From the NCBI GenBank assembly GCA_020632595.1, contig JACKFF010000004.1, positions 124,001-188,000 on the forward strand: DNA of 64,000 bases, written 5' to 3'. Numbering within the stretch: the stretch's first letter is position 1; every line of letters starts with the position of its first letter. The stretch is from Nitrospiraceae bacterium (GTDB lineage: Bacteria; Nitrospirota; Nitrospiria; Nitrospirales; UBA8639). Under the pieces are notes generated by a model. The model had not been told where the DNA came from and ran no database searches. It worked only from the letters and a program-made list of their open reading frames with translations. A program made the translations under genes and the position numbers. Positions 1 to 7,645 of this stretch are shown piece by piece.

Positions 1-194
1 CGTGGCCTTCCTCCCAGTTCTATTCGCTTAGTTTTAGTTTTTCCCAATTCCTTTCTCCCCCAGTCGGGTTGCCCATCCAAGGATTTAAGAACAGAACCAT
101 TGCACTTTGGCGGTTTTGCAAAAAGAAAAGACATCTGTTTCGTGATTTTTAAAAATGAAACGATGCATTTTTCGGAGAAAAGGAAAGCTGCGCT

Positions 195-1214
195 CTAGGG
201 CGTCTGAGTCCCAAGTGGTTCATCTGGCCGGGCACGTTCAATGGATAGTGCGGTATCATTTGGCAGAATTTTGGCCTTAATCCTATCCCCAAACTTAAAG
301 GATTCAGAGAGTGTTGTACCACCAGTGACCTCGATACGAATTTCTCCTCGCCCCCCCCTGACAACATAAAAATTTCCATCAATCATTAGGATCTCGGCCA
401 CAATCGTACGAACTTTTGGAGAAACCGTTGGAGTAGTCGTTGCTGTGTCCTTTTTGGAATCTGTGGGTTCTGTTTCCGGGGCAATTACAACTGGTGGTGC
501 CGTCGGAGTCGAGGCCAAAGGGCCTTCCTCCAGGCGAATCCCAGGCGAATCATCTGGACTCGCGCGAACAATTGATAATGCCTTATCTTGTGGGGTAACC
601 CTTGCTTTGATCCGATCCCCAAACTTGAAGGATTCGGATAACTGGGTTTGGGGCGTCACTTCAATTTGAATTTCTCCATAGTCGCTTCTGATGATATAAA
701 AATTGCCATCAACCATTAAAATGTCAGCAATGATAATCCGCACATTTGGCGATACTTTTGTCGGGGGAGTTGATGGTTTGGTTTTAGCGCCTGGAGATGG
801 AGGGGATGGAGGAGCGGAGGTGCCGGGAGCTTTGTTTGTTGTCCCAATCGGTTCCCCTGGTTGTGCTCTTGTGATGGAAATGGCCTTGTCGTCTGGTAAA
901 AGCACGGCTTTTATACGATCGCCAAAGGCGAATGACTCCGCCAGCTGAGTTTCAGGGGTGACTTCGATACGAATTTCTCCACGTTCCCCGCGCACCACAT
1001 AAAACCCGCCATCAATCATTAGGAGGTCCGCAACAACAGTTCTGGTTTTTGGGGGAGGGGATGGTTGAGAAGAGGCTTGCGCCAATTTTACACCATCACC
1101 TTCAGAGGCAAAAAGTGATTGAGAACCTAGTAATATAAAAAAGACGACAAGAAGCAATATCAGATCAGTAAGAGTGCGAGGAGGCCTGAGTATCAGAAGG
1201 TTCAGCAGCTTCAT
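195..1214 (-). CDS. exported protein with three tandem copies of a ~66-residue beta-rich domain
   Basis: The 339-residue product begins with a hydrophobic segment (about residues 18-36) that reads as a signal peptide or membrane anchor. It is followed by three near-identical domains at about residues 58-123, 158-224 and 268-334. Each domain has the pattern I/V-A-[DE]-I/L-L-M-[IV]-DG-x-FY-[VI]-[VI]-R, then GEI-x-IEVT, then ES-F-x-FGDRIKA. The linkers are rich in Pro, Ser and Thr. The periodicity is about 105 residues, which indicates internal duplication. The alternating hydrophobic pattern suggests a small beta-barrel, as in proteins that place short beta domains on flexible linkers, but I do not recognise a named family. 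It probably acts in the periplasm or cell envelope; function is unknown. It lies directly downstream of tRNA-Phe on the same strand. Confidence 0.75.
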   Translation of the reverse strand: MKLLNLLILRPPRTLTDLILLLVVFFILLGSQSLFASEGDGVKLAQASSQPSPPPKTRTVVADLLMIDGGFYVVRGERGEIRIEVTPETQLAESFAFGDRIKAVLLPDDKAISITRAQPGEPIGTTNKAPGTSAPPSPPSPGAKTKPSTPPTKVSPNVRIIIADILMVDGNFYIIRSDYGEIQIEVTPQTQLSESFKFGDRIKARVTPQDKALSIVRASPDDSPGIRLEEGPLASTPTAPPVVIAPETEPTDSKKDTATTTPTVSPKVRTIVAEILMIDGNFYVVRGGRGEIRIEVTGGTTLSESFKFGDRIKAKILPNDTALSIERARPDEPLGTQTP

Positions 1215-1253
1215 GCTGATGGGTCATGAGGACATGTGAAGTTTTTGTTTTCG

Positions 1254-1329
1254 TGGTGCCGAGGCGCAGAATCGAACTGCGGACACCAGCCTTTTCAGGG
1301 CTGTGCTCTACCAACTGAGCTACCTCGGC
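1254..1329 (-). tRNA. tRNA-Phe (GAA)
   Basis: Read on the minus strand, the 76 bases fold as a complete cloverleaf. The acceptor stem is GCCGAGG/CCTCGGC, the D arm is GCTC-AGTTGGTA-GAGC, and the anticodon stem is CAGCC/GGCTG with loop CTGAAAA, giving anticodon GAA. The T arm is CGCAG-TTCGATT-CTGCG. Discriminator A and an encoded CCA end are present. Confidence 0.97.
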
Positions 1330-1511
1330 ACACTCCTAGAACCATTGACTTCGGCCTGATTTTATAACACAAAGGCTTCTTCATTTTCCAATCAATTCCA
1401 TCAACTTTTTCCTGTTCGGAGGATTTCTAGAATTGGAAAAATTCTTGGACCTCCTGACCTCAATGGCGTGGATTCAGAGTCCTATGTTTAGGTGGAATGA
1501 CGTGACTTTTG

Positions 1512-1985
1512 TTACCAGGTGAACCGGAGAAATCCTCCATTGTAATCTGGGGCATTGATTGAAGGGGAGAGCAGAAGAGGTTGTTCCCGCTTAAGGTCCA
1601 GGACTTTTGGTAAATTCTCTGAAGGAACGACCGATTGAAAAGCCTGAATGCTATGCATTTCGATTCCGAATTCGATGCCTGCCAGTTTTCCTGGTGATTT
1701 CAGATGAAACAGAGAGCTATTTTGGGATTGATTTTTTTGGAAATGGCTCTGAGAAAATGTATCCCTCAATAACCTTTTCTCCCAACCTTGCGGCTTTCGC
1801 CAGTCGATAGACCTTTTCCCGGTCGAATGGTCCACTGGGACCTGGTCACTAGCGGTCAATACTTCCTCGGATTTCAGAGCTGCCTCAACAGTTGAATCTT
1901 GCACTGGGAAGAGGGCAAACCACAAATTAAATGAAACAAATGTGATTGTTAGAAAGAAAAAATTGGTTGTTTTTACTTTTACCAT
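1512..1985 (-). CDS. small putative exported protein of unknown function
   Basis: The product is 157 residues from the chosen start. It opens with a lysine-containing N-region and a long hydrophobic stretch rich in Phe and Leu (about residues 8-27), a plausible signal peptide. The rest is Ser/Gln/Lys-rich without recognised motifs. A start 30 bases further upstream (2015) is possible, but it would put an acidic decapeptide in front of the signal sequence, so the internal start is preferred. Neither start has a strong ribosome binding site. The gene is isolated, with tRNA-Phe downstream and a long gap upstream. I do not recognise the family and the gene itself is only moderately certain. Confidence 0.45.
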   Translation of the reverse strand: MVKVKTTNFFFLTITFVSFNLWFALFPVQDSTVEAALKSEEVLTASDQVPVDHSTGKRSIDWRKPQGWEKRLLRDTFSQSHFQKNQSQNSSLFHLKSPGKLAGIEFGIEMHSIQAFQSVVPSENLPKVLDLKREQPLLLSPSINAPDYNGGFLRFTW

Positions 1986-2347
1986 GATAAAACTCTCAAC
2001 TTCTTCGATCCTCATAATGACTCTACCATAAGATGAAGGCCATTGTGGTCCAGACCGTTTTTTGCTTACGTTTTTCTAAGGAGGCTCTCATATGGTGCCC
2101 TATTGTCCTTTCCCCGAAGGCAGACTTTACAGGACCCCTTTTCTTGTATACCTCAATGTTCGGATTCTGAAGATTTCGGCACTTTATGATTAGTTTCCGG
2201 ACTGATTCAAAAAAGGAGTTATCCGATTTAATCCTCTAAGAGAGAGCCAAGATTTGCCGGCAACGTTATCAGCTAGGTTCAAAAATGGTGAGATGCGTTA
2301 TGAGTTGCACGGATGCGCTAGTCAAAAACACCCGTTATCTTGAAATT

Positions 2348-2373
2348 TCAGGGAACACGTTCTGGTTCCCTGA
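2348..2373. other. perfect 9-bp inverted repeat
   Basis: TCAGGGAAC (2348-2356) and GTTCCCTGA (2365-2373) are exact reverse complements around the 8-base spacer ACGTTCTG. No run of T follows on either side, so it is not a typical intrinsic terminator. It could be an operator or part of a small RNA, but nothing in the sequence decides this. Confidence 0.5.
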
Positions 2374-2606
2374 CATCATATATTTTCAGAATATGCCGCT
2401 ACGGTCCCTGTTACATTCTCTTTCTTCTACATGGCGGCCTGTATCGCCAAAAAGATGGACGGACGCGACAGCAGAATATTGATCAACTCCACTCGAATAT
2501 TTTTTGACGGGGGAGTAGCCCTATCTTGAATGTAATACACGCTCGAGCAGGTCGTATATAATGTTGAGCAGGAAGTCATTGCACGCTCATTCCAACCCTC
2601 GCTTCC

Positions 2607-2636
2607 TTGACGGTTTTTGTAACTGCCAGGTATTCT
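2607..2636 (+). promoter_or_regulatory. candidate sigma70 promoter for proA
   Basis: A -35 element TTGACG (2607-2612) is separated by 18 bases from a -10 element TATTCT (2631-2636). The predicted transcript would start near 2643, about 44 bases upstream of the proA ATG. It is a sequence match only, with slightly long spacing. Confidence 0.35.
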
Positions 2637-2686
2637 CAACGCTATTCCGAACATGAAATATTGTTACCTCAGGAAAACAAAAGGCT

Positions 2687-3997
2687 ATGCAAACAAATAA
2701 ATCTCAAGATGAACTTGAAATTTCAGGAGAAGAGCAAGAGCTTTCACCTGAGGAATACCTGAAACCATTGCTTCAACGAGCGAAACAGGCTACACGCCAA
2801 TTAAGCGGGTTGATTGCCATGAAAAAGAATGCGGCGTTACTGGCTATGGCCGATGGGCTAGAAGCTGGGGAAGAAGCCATCCTCAAGGCCAATGAAGAAG
2901 ATCTTTCAGCATTCGAGGGGAATCCCTCACGAATGGCTATGGCTGATCGACTTCGCTTAACGCCAGCCAGAATTGCCGATATGGCAGCGCACATTCGCGA
3001 AATTGCGCAGTTACGGGATCCAGTTGGCGAATCGATGGGATTCTGGCAACGACCGAATGGAATGAGAGTCGGTCGAGTGCGTGTGCCGATTGGGGTGATC
3101 GGAATCATTTATGAATCCCGCCCCAATGTGACCGCTGATGCGGCGGCTCTCTGTCTCAAATCCGGCAATGTGTGTGTACTGCGAGGGGGATCCGAGGCGC
3201 ACCATTCCAATTTGGCTCTTGCCACGATTCTTGAGGAAGCCGCCCAAACGGCTGGAATTCCTGAAGGAGCAATTACCTTTATCGACAAAACTGACCGCGA
3301 GGTTGTTCTTGAGCTGCTTAAAAGCCACCAGTTCGTTGACCTCATCATTCCCCGTGGTGGCGAGGCGCTGATGGACACGGTCACACAGCACGCTACCATC
3401 CCGGTGATCAAGCACGACAAAGGTGTATGCCATATTTATGTGGATTCAGATGTGGATCTGGCTATGGCCCAACGAATCAGTTTCAACGCGAAAGCCCAGC
3501 GTTGCTCGACCTGTAACAGCATGGAAACCCTTCTTGTACATGAGAAAGTGGCCAAAAAATTCCTACCGCCCTTGGCCGAAGAATTTATTGAGGCAGGTGT
3601 CGAAATCCGGGGATGTTCGAAAACCTGCCAGATCCTTTCTCAGGCTAAACCTGCACAAGAAGACGATTTCGGCAAAGAATTTTTATCCCTTATTGTGGCG
3701 ATCAAAGTGGTGAAGGATATGGAAAGCGCCATGGACCACATTCACCAATACGGTTCCCGTCATACGGACTCTATTCTGACCAATGACTATGACCGGGCTC
3801 TACGATTTTTGCGGGAGGTGGATTCCAGTACCGTGATGGTCAATGCCTCAACGCGTTTGAACGATGGCTATGAGTTTGGGTTGGGTGCCGAAATTGGGAT
3901 TAGCACCACCCGTATTCATGCTCGTGGGCCGATGGGGTTAGAAGATTTAACCTGTTCGAAATATGTGGTATACGGTTCCGGTCAAGTCCGGGAGTGA
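2687..3997 (+). CDS. proA: gamma-glutamyl phosphate reductase (glutamate-5-semialdehyde dehydrogenase)
   Basis: ProA reduces gamma-glutamyl phosphate to glutamate-5-semialdehyde with NADPH, the second step of cytoplasmic proline synthesis. The 436-residue protein has the aldehyde-dehydrogenase-like fold signatures of the family: GVIGIIYESRPNVTADAA at about residues 137-154, the LRGGSEA loop near 165-171, the IPRGG segment near 221-225, and the catalytic cysteine in STCN at about residue 276. About 25 acidic N-terminal residues precede the usual family start and make the protein slightly longer than common ProA (about 415-420). No proB lies in the window, so the kinase partner must be elsewhere. 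The gene appears to be monocistronic or to lead into the orphan gene downstream. Confidence 0.95.
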   Translation: MQTNKSQDELEISGEEQELSPEEYLKPLLQRAKQATRQLSGLIAMKKNAALLAMADGLEAGEEAILKANEEDLSAFEGNPSRMAMADRLRLTPARIADMAAHIREIAQLRDPVGESMGFWQRPNGMRVGRVRVPIGVIGIIYESRPNVTADAAALCLKSGNVCVLRGGSEAHHSNLALATILEEAAQTAGIPEGAITFIDKTDREVVLELLKSHQFVDLIIPRGGEALMDTVTQHATIPVIKHDKGVCHIYVDSDVDLAMAQRISFNAKAQRCSTCNSMETLLVHEKVAKKFLPPLAEEFIEAGVEIRGCSKTCQILSQAKPAQEDDFGKEFLSLIVAIKVVKDMESAMDHIHQYGSRHTDSILTNDYDRALRFLREVDSSTVMVNASTRLNDGYEFGLGAEIGISTTRIHARGPMGLEDLTCSKYVVYGSGQVRE

Positions 3998-4112
3998 GGG
4001 CCCGATCGGTTCGATGCAGTATTCCCACCCTTTGTTTCGCATACTAATTTCCGTCTCCGGTTTTTGTTTTTTGTAAAGGTAATCTGCCATCTATGCTTTT
4101 CCCTGCCTTATT

Positions 4113-5897
4113 ATGAACCTTCAATGCGTATTGAATCATCCCCAAGCCCTACGTTTTCCTGCCAATCAGATCTATAGACAGGAATGGGAGTCCGCGGGTG
4201 GATGGATCTTAGAACAGCCTACTGGTCATTGTATTTTTTATGGCAATCATGGGCAACGGATTCTTTTAGCAGATCCAGAGGGGAATCCTCTCCATGAATG
4301 CTTGTGGGAACAAAAGCCAACGGGTGCGCTATCCCTTGTCTCTGCCCGTCTTCGTTTGGATTGGGGACAATGGGTCGGGATTAAACCCGAAGGGTTGGTC
4401 AATACCATCACATTAGATTTATCTCGGCGGCCAGGCTGGGAACAGATCACCCAAGACGACCTGCGTCAAATGGCAGCCCGGTCCTTGCATTCCGACTTGG
4501 CAATGGTCCGATTTTTCTATCGGGATGAGGATGTCGTTCTCCATGGTAACGGACAAGCCACGATTCACCAGGTTAAAGACGCCTTTTATGTGTTGCCCAA
4601 TGGATCCTTTAAAGAAGCCAGGTTCATGTCATGTATGAGTCGAATGGAGTGGAGTCAGATTGACTATCTCCCAGTGGTAGAATTGTTTTTATCCCTTTTG
4701 CCGGGAACCGGTAGTGCGACCTTTGAATTGATCCGAGGTCTCTACGACGATCAAAATAGTAATGGTGGACGTGCCCTGCAATACCGGGGTATTCCGGCAT
4801 ATCCCTCCGAGGCGGCATTCCGGCTCTTCAGCCTATTTTTCACCCCTTCCGTTGCTTCCAGACAATCCCCGCTGGAAGTGTTTTTGGATATTGAGCGATC
4901 GCATGAAGTCCACTGGCTGCCCGCTTCCGGTTTCCCCGTTCGCTATATGGATGAAGAGCAGCATGTTTGCGTGACGGTCCGAAACCAGATGATTCAAAAA
5001 GTTACCTGGTGGGATGATCCCTCCGGCCTATCCTTTAACCGAATTCCTGAGTCAGGTCTGCCGGTGTCGGACAATCGAGGAGCGGGAATCACGGCGGACG
5101 GCCTATGGTTATTTGATGGCTCTGGACAAAAGGAATTGACCATTCAACCCTGCTGGCAGCTGTCCCAACCAAACCATCCGGTTTCCTGGAAGCCGCTTGC
5201 CTCAACTTGGCGGGACGGTTTTCCCATGAAGCCGCCTTTGTTGACTCCCCAGGAAGCCTTCTCTTCGGTGTTACTGTACCCTGATAAATCTGAAATGATT
5301 GGGGAAAAGGAAAGTCAACCTTTTGTTTTTGATTTTTTTGATGATTTTTTTGAAGAGCACCATGATCTTTTTCACTTTCGATCTCATGCCAAACGAGTCT
5401 TACTTTCGCATTGCGAAGCGGGATTGGGTTCATGCCTTCAGTTTCAGGAAGATCAAATTCATACCATTTGGTACACCTGGCCACAATTTGCTCAAAAGCA
5501 TGCCCAATCTGTTTGGAATAGGCTTTCTCGGATGGATCGGTTGGCGTGGTTTTCAAATTTTCAATTTATCCCCTTTGAGCTGTTCATGTTGAAAGCCTTA
5601 CCAACCAGGTACGATTGGATTTACCTCTGGATTCCCTATTCAGACTATTCAAATTCCAATATGATCGACTGTTGGGTGAAATTTTTACGCATCAATCTTG
5701 TTGAGGGGAGTGTCGGTTGTGTGGCCGGGCCCCGGGTTCTGGAAGAGAATTTTCACCGGCTAGGCCTTGAAATTCTCCATTCTGCCGCAGGAGATTCTTT
5801 GCCTCCCTTCCGGATTCACCAAACGATACTTCCGAATGGATGGTTAAATCCTGAATTGGCGGTCTGGATTATTCAAAATCCCGTTCGGTCTCCTTAG
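4113..5897 (+). CDS. large orphan protein of unknown function
   Basis: An intact 594-codon gene lies between proA and the pyrimidine operon. The product is rich in Trp, Phe and Tyr and has neither a signal peptide nor membrane segments, so it looks cytoplasmic. Around residues 405-420 there is a striking cluster of acidic and aromatic residues (two FDDFFEE-like strings). I find no nucleotide-binding, metal-binding or repeat motif and cannot name a family. Codon use resembles its neighbours, so there is no sign of recent transfer. The spacing of 115 bases from proA leaves room for its own promoter, but none is obvious. No Shine-Dalgarno sequence is visible before the ATG. Confidence 0.7.
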   Translation: MNLQCVLNHPQALRFPANQIYRQEWESAGGWILEQPTGHCIFYGNHGQRILLADPEGNPLHECLWEQKPTGALSLVSARLRLDWGQWVGIKPEGLVNTITLDLSRRPGWEQITQDDLRQMAARSLHSDLAMVRFFYRDEDVVLHGNGQATIHQVKDAFYVLPNGSFKEARFMSCMSRMEWSQIDYLPVVELFLSLLPGTGSATFELIRGLYDDQNSNGGRALQYRGIPAYPSEAAFRLFSLFFTPSVASRQSPLEVFLDIERSHEVHWLPASGFPVRYMDEEQHVCVTVRNQMIQKVTWWDDPSGLSFNRIPESGLPVSDNRGAGITADGLWLFDGSGQKELTIQPCWQLSQPNHPVSWKPLASTWRDGFPMKPPLLTPQEAFSSVLLYPDKSEMIGEKESQPFVFDFFDDFFEEHHDLFHFRSHAKRVLLSHCEAGLGSCLQFQEDQIHTIWYTWPQFAQKHAQSVWNRLSRMDRLAWFSNFQFIPFELFMLKALPTRYDWIYLWIPYSDYSNSNMIDCWVKFLRINLVEGSVGCVAGPRVLEENFHRLGLEILHSAAGDSLPPFRIHQTILPNGWLNPELAVWIIQNPVRSP

Positions 5898-5968
5898 TTC
5901 CAAGGAGCCCTTCTGTAAAATCGCAAACGTTGGTTGGTCCCGTTGAATGAACATGCCCCCTTCCGATC

Positions 5969-5997
5969 TTGACAGCCGAACGTTGTGCGAATAGTAT
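5969..5997 (+). promoter_or_regulatory. sigma70 promoter of the pyrimidine operon
   Basis: A consensus -35 TTGACA (5969-5974), an optimal 17-base spacer and a -10 TAGTAT (5992-5997) predict transcription start near 6004. The transcript would begin just at the PyrR-binding loop (6005-6036) and run through the attenuator into pyrR. Confidence 0.75.
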
Positions 5998-6004
5998 GGG
6001 GAAA

Positions 6005-6036
6005 CCTTTAAAACCCATCCGGCGAGGTGGGTAAGG
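6005..6036 (+). promoter_or_regulatory. PyrR-binding loop (anti-antiterminator) in the pyr leader RNA
   Basis: The leader contains CCTT (6005-6008) pairing with AAGG (6033-6036), an A-rich internal bulge, then ACCCA (6013-6017) pairing with TGGGT (6028-6032), which encloses TCCGGCGAGG (6018-6027). The family consensus for PyrR-bound RNA in Bacillus is ARUCCNGNGAGGYU, and here UCC-G-G-C-GAGG-U matches the invariant core. UMP/UTP-loaded PyrR would stabilise this loop and so favour the terminator that follows. The antiterminator fold was not resolved by eye. Confidence 0.75.
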
Positions 6037-6080
6037 AGAGTCAAGCGATGACGGCCACTCAATTGGCCATTTCATGTGCG

Positions 6081-6114
6081 CCCTTCTCATGTCGTTCTGA
6101 GAAGGGTTTTTTTT
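6081..6114 (+). terminator. intrinsic attenuator of the pyr operon
   Basis: CCCTTCTCA (6081-6089) and TGAGAAGGG (6098-6106) form a perfect 9-bp stem with an 8-base loop, followed at once by eight T residues (6107-6114). It lies between the promoter and the pyrR start codon, which marks it as a transcription attenuator rather than an end-of-gene terminator. Confidence 0.85.
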
Positions 6115-6135
6115 GGCTTCATGGGACACGATGAC

Positions 6136-6687
6136 ATGAACACTTCCCCTCGACCACACGAACGACTGTTAATGGATGGTCAGGAAATGGCCAGAACCCT
6201 AACACGCATTAGTCATGAGATTCTCGAGCGGAATAAAGGCATTGATGGGTTAGCGTTAGTGGGAATCCGCACTGGCGGAGTGTTTCTCGCCCAAAGGATT
6301 GCACTCAGGATTCAGCAGATCGAAAAACGGGACGTGCCTCTTGGAGAGTTGGATATCACATTGTACCGGGATGATCTCTCCATCAGAAAAGATCAGCCGG
6401 AAATCCGAAAAACGACCATTCCGTTTCATATATCCGGTTTGAAAATCGTGCTGATCGATGACGTACTGTTCACGGGTCGAACCATTCGTGCTGCCTTGGA
6501 TGGGTTAATGGATTTAGGGCGCCCTGCCGAAATTCAACTGGCTGTTCTTGTCGATCGTGGACATCGGCAGCTTCCCATTCGTGCCAATTATGTCGGGAAA
6601 AGCATCCCGACTGCGCGGGAAGAAAACGTCCAGGTCTTTTTTGAGGAATTAGGGCAGGACGACCGGGTCTCCATTTTAACACCATAA
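6136..6687 (+). CDS. pyrR: PyrR, pyr operon RNA-binding attenuation regulator / uracil phosphoribosyltransferase
   Basis: PyrR binds pyr leader RNA when charged with uridine nucleotides and promotes termination; many homologues also convert uracil plus PRPP to UMP. The 183-residue product carries the PRPP-binding motif VLIDDVLFTGRT at residues 105-116 and the typical N-terminal TLTRISHEILERN helix. ATG codons at 6121 and 6136 are both possible; 6136 gives the usual family length. An in-frame ATG at 6076 is excluded because it lies upstream of the attenuator hairpin. The binding loop and terminator directly upstream support a regulatory role. pyrB follows after only 7 bases. Confidence 0.92.
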   Translation: MNTSPRPHERLLMDGQEMARTLTRISHEILERNKGIDGLALVGIRTGGVFLAQRIALRIQQIEKRDVPLGELDITLYRDDLSIRKDQPEIRKTTIPFHISGLKIVLIDDVLFTGRTIRAALDGLMDLGRPAEIQLAVLVDRGHRQLPIRANYVGKSIPTAREENVQVFFEELGQDDRVSILTP

Positions 6688-6694
6688 ATTCATT

Positions 6695-7636
6695 ATGGGT
6701 CTAGAACGTAAAGATTTATTGACTATTGCAGCCTTAACAGCTGACCAGATTCAATTGATTTTAACAACAGCCGAATCCCTGAAAGAGGTCGGAGGGAGGG
6801 ACATCAAGAAAGTTCCCGCTCTGCGGGGGAAAACGGTGGTGAATTTATTTTTTGAGCCCAGCACTCGTACCCGAACATCTTTTGAATTAGCTGCTAAACG
6901 ATTGAGTGCCGATGTCATTAATTTTTCGCCTTCGACCAGCAGCATGGTGAAAGGAGAAACCTTAGTCGATACGGCCAGAAATATTGAAGCCATGCAGGCG
7001 GATATTATTGTGCTGCGTCATCCATCACCCGGTGCCGCAGAAAACCTTGCACGTTCGGTCAGATCATCGGTGATCAACGCAGGAGATGGGTGGCATGAAC
7101 ATCCCACTCAGGCCCTTTTGGACATCTTTACCATAAATGAGAAAAAAGGGCCCGTCCCAGGCTTAGTGGTGGTGATTGTTGGCGATATTGCACACAGCCG
7201 TGTGGCTCGCTCGAATATCCTTGCTCTGACCAAACTGGGGGCCGAGGTGAGAGTCGTGGCGCCACCAACCATGATCCCCTTCGGCCTTGAACATTTCGGC
7301 GTGAAGGTGTTTTACGATCTTGATGAGGCATTGGTTGGAACCGATGTGATCATCATGCTGCGATTGCAACGTGAGCGCTTAGGGCGGGCCTTACTGCCCA
7401 GTCTTCGAGAATACGCCAAGCTGTTTTGTTTAACTCCGGAAAGACTCAAACTCGCCAAACCGGATGCCATTGTGATGCATCCAGGTCCTCTGAACCGGGG
7501 CGTGGAAATTTCGCCATCGGTCGCGGATAGCCATGTCGCGGTGATTCTGGATCAAGTGACCAATGGAGTCTCTGTGCGAATGGCCCTTATGTATTTATTA
7601 TCAGGATTTAGTGAACGTTCAACCCTTAACGAATAA
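6695..7636 (+). CDS. pyrB: aspartate carbamoyltransferase, catalytic chain
   Basis: It condenses carbamoyl phosphate with aspartate, the committed step of pyrimidine synthesis. In the 313-residue chain, the carbamoyl-phosphate loop FFEPSTRTRTSFE lies near residues 52-64, the HPTQALLDIF motif near 136-145, and the aspartate-binding MLRLQRERLG segment near 222-231. Length is normal for the catalytic chain. No pyrI regulatory-chain gene is next to it, so this is probably not the E. coli type of allosteric complex. Control would come from PyrR attenuation instead. It is the second gene of the operon. Confidence 0.96.
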   Translation: MGLERKDLLTIAALTADQIQLILTTAESLKEVGGRDIKKVPALRGKTVVNLFFEPSTRTRTSFELAAKRLSADVINFSPSTSSMVKGETLVDTARNIEAMQADIIVLRHPSPGAAENLARSVRSSVINAGDGWHEHPTQALLDIFTINEKKGPVPGLVVVIVGDIAHSRVARSNILALTKLGAEVRVVAPPTMIPFGLEHFGVKVFYDLDEALVGTDVIIMLRLQRERLGRALLPSLREYAKLFCLTPERLKLAKPDAIVMHPGPLNRGVEISPSVADSHVAVILDQVTNGVSVRMALMYLLSGFSERSTLNE

Positions 7637-7645
7637 TCGGACTAC

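Larger units (their letters stand above)
2016..2686. other. long intergenic region
   Basis: About 670 bases without a convincing gene. Two short open frames inside it (2285-2482 plus and 2427-2654 minus) overlap each other, have no good ribosome binding sites and give proteins without recognisable features. The region contains a perfect 9-bp hairpin (2348-2373) and a candidate proA promoter (2607-2636). I see nothing else in it. Confidence 0.5.

Noticed and set aside
2285..2654. Two short overlapping frames on opposite strands
   Set aside because: They have no ribosome binding sites, no motifs and overlap each other; treated as noise in a non-coding region.
6076..6135. Longer pyrR start at 6076
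   Set aside because: The codon precedes the attenuator hairpin, so the terminator would be inside the coding sequence; conserved PyrR sequence starts later.
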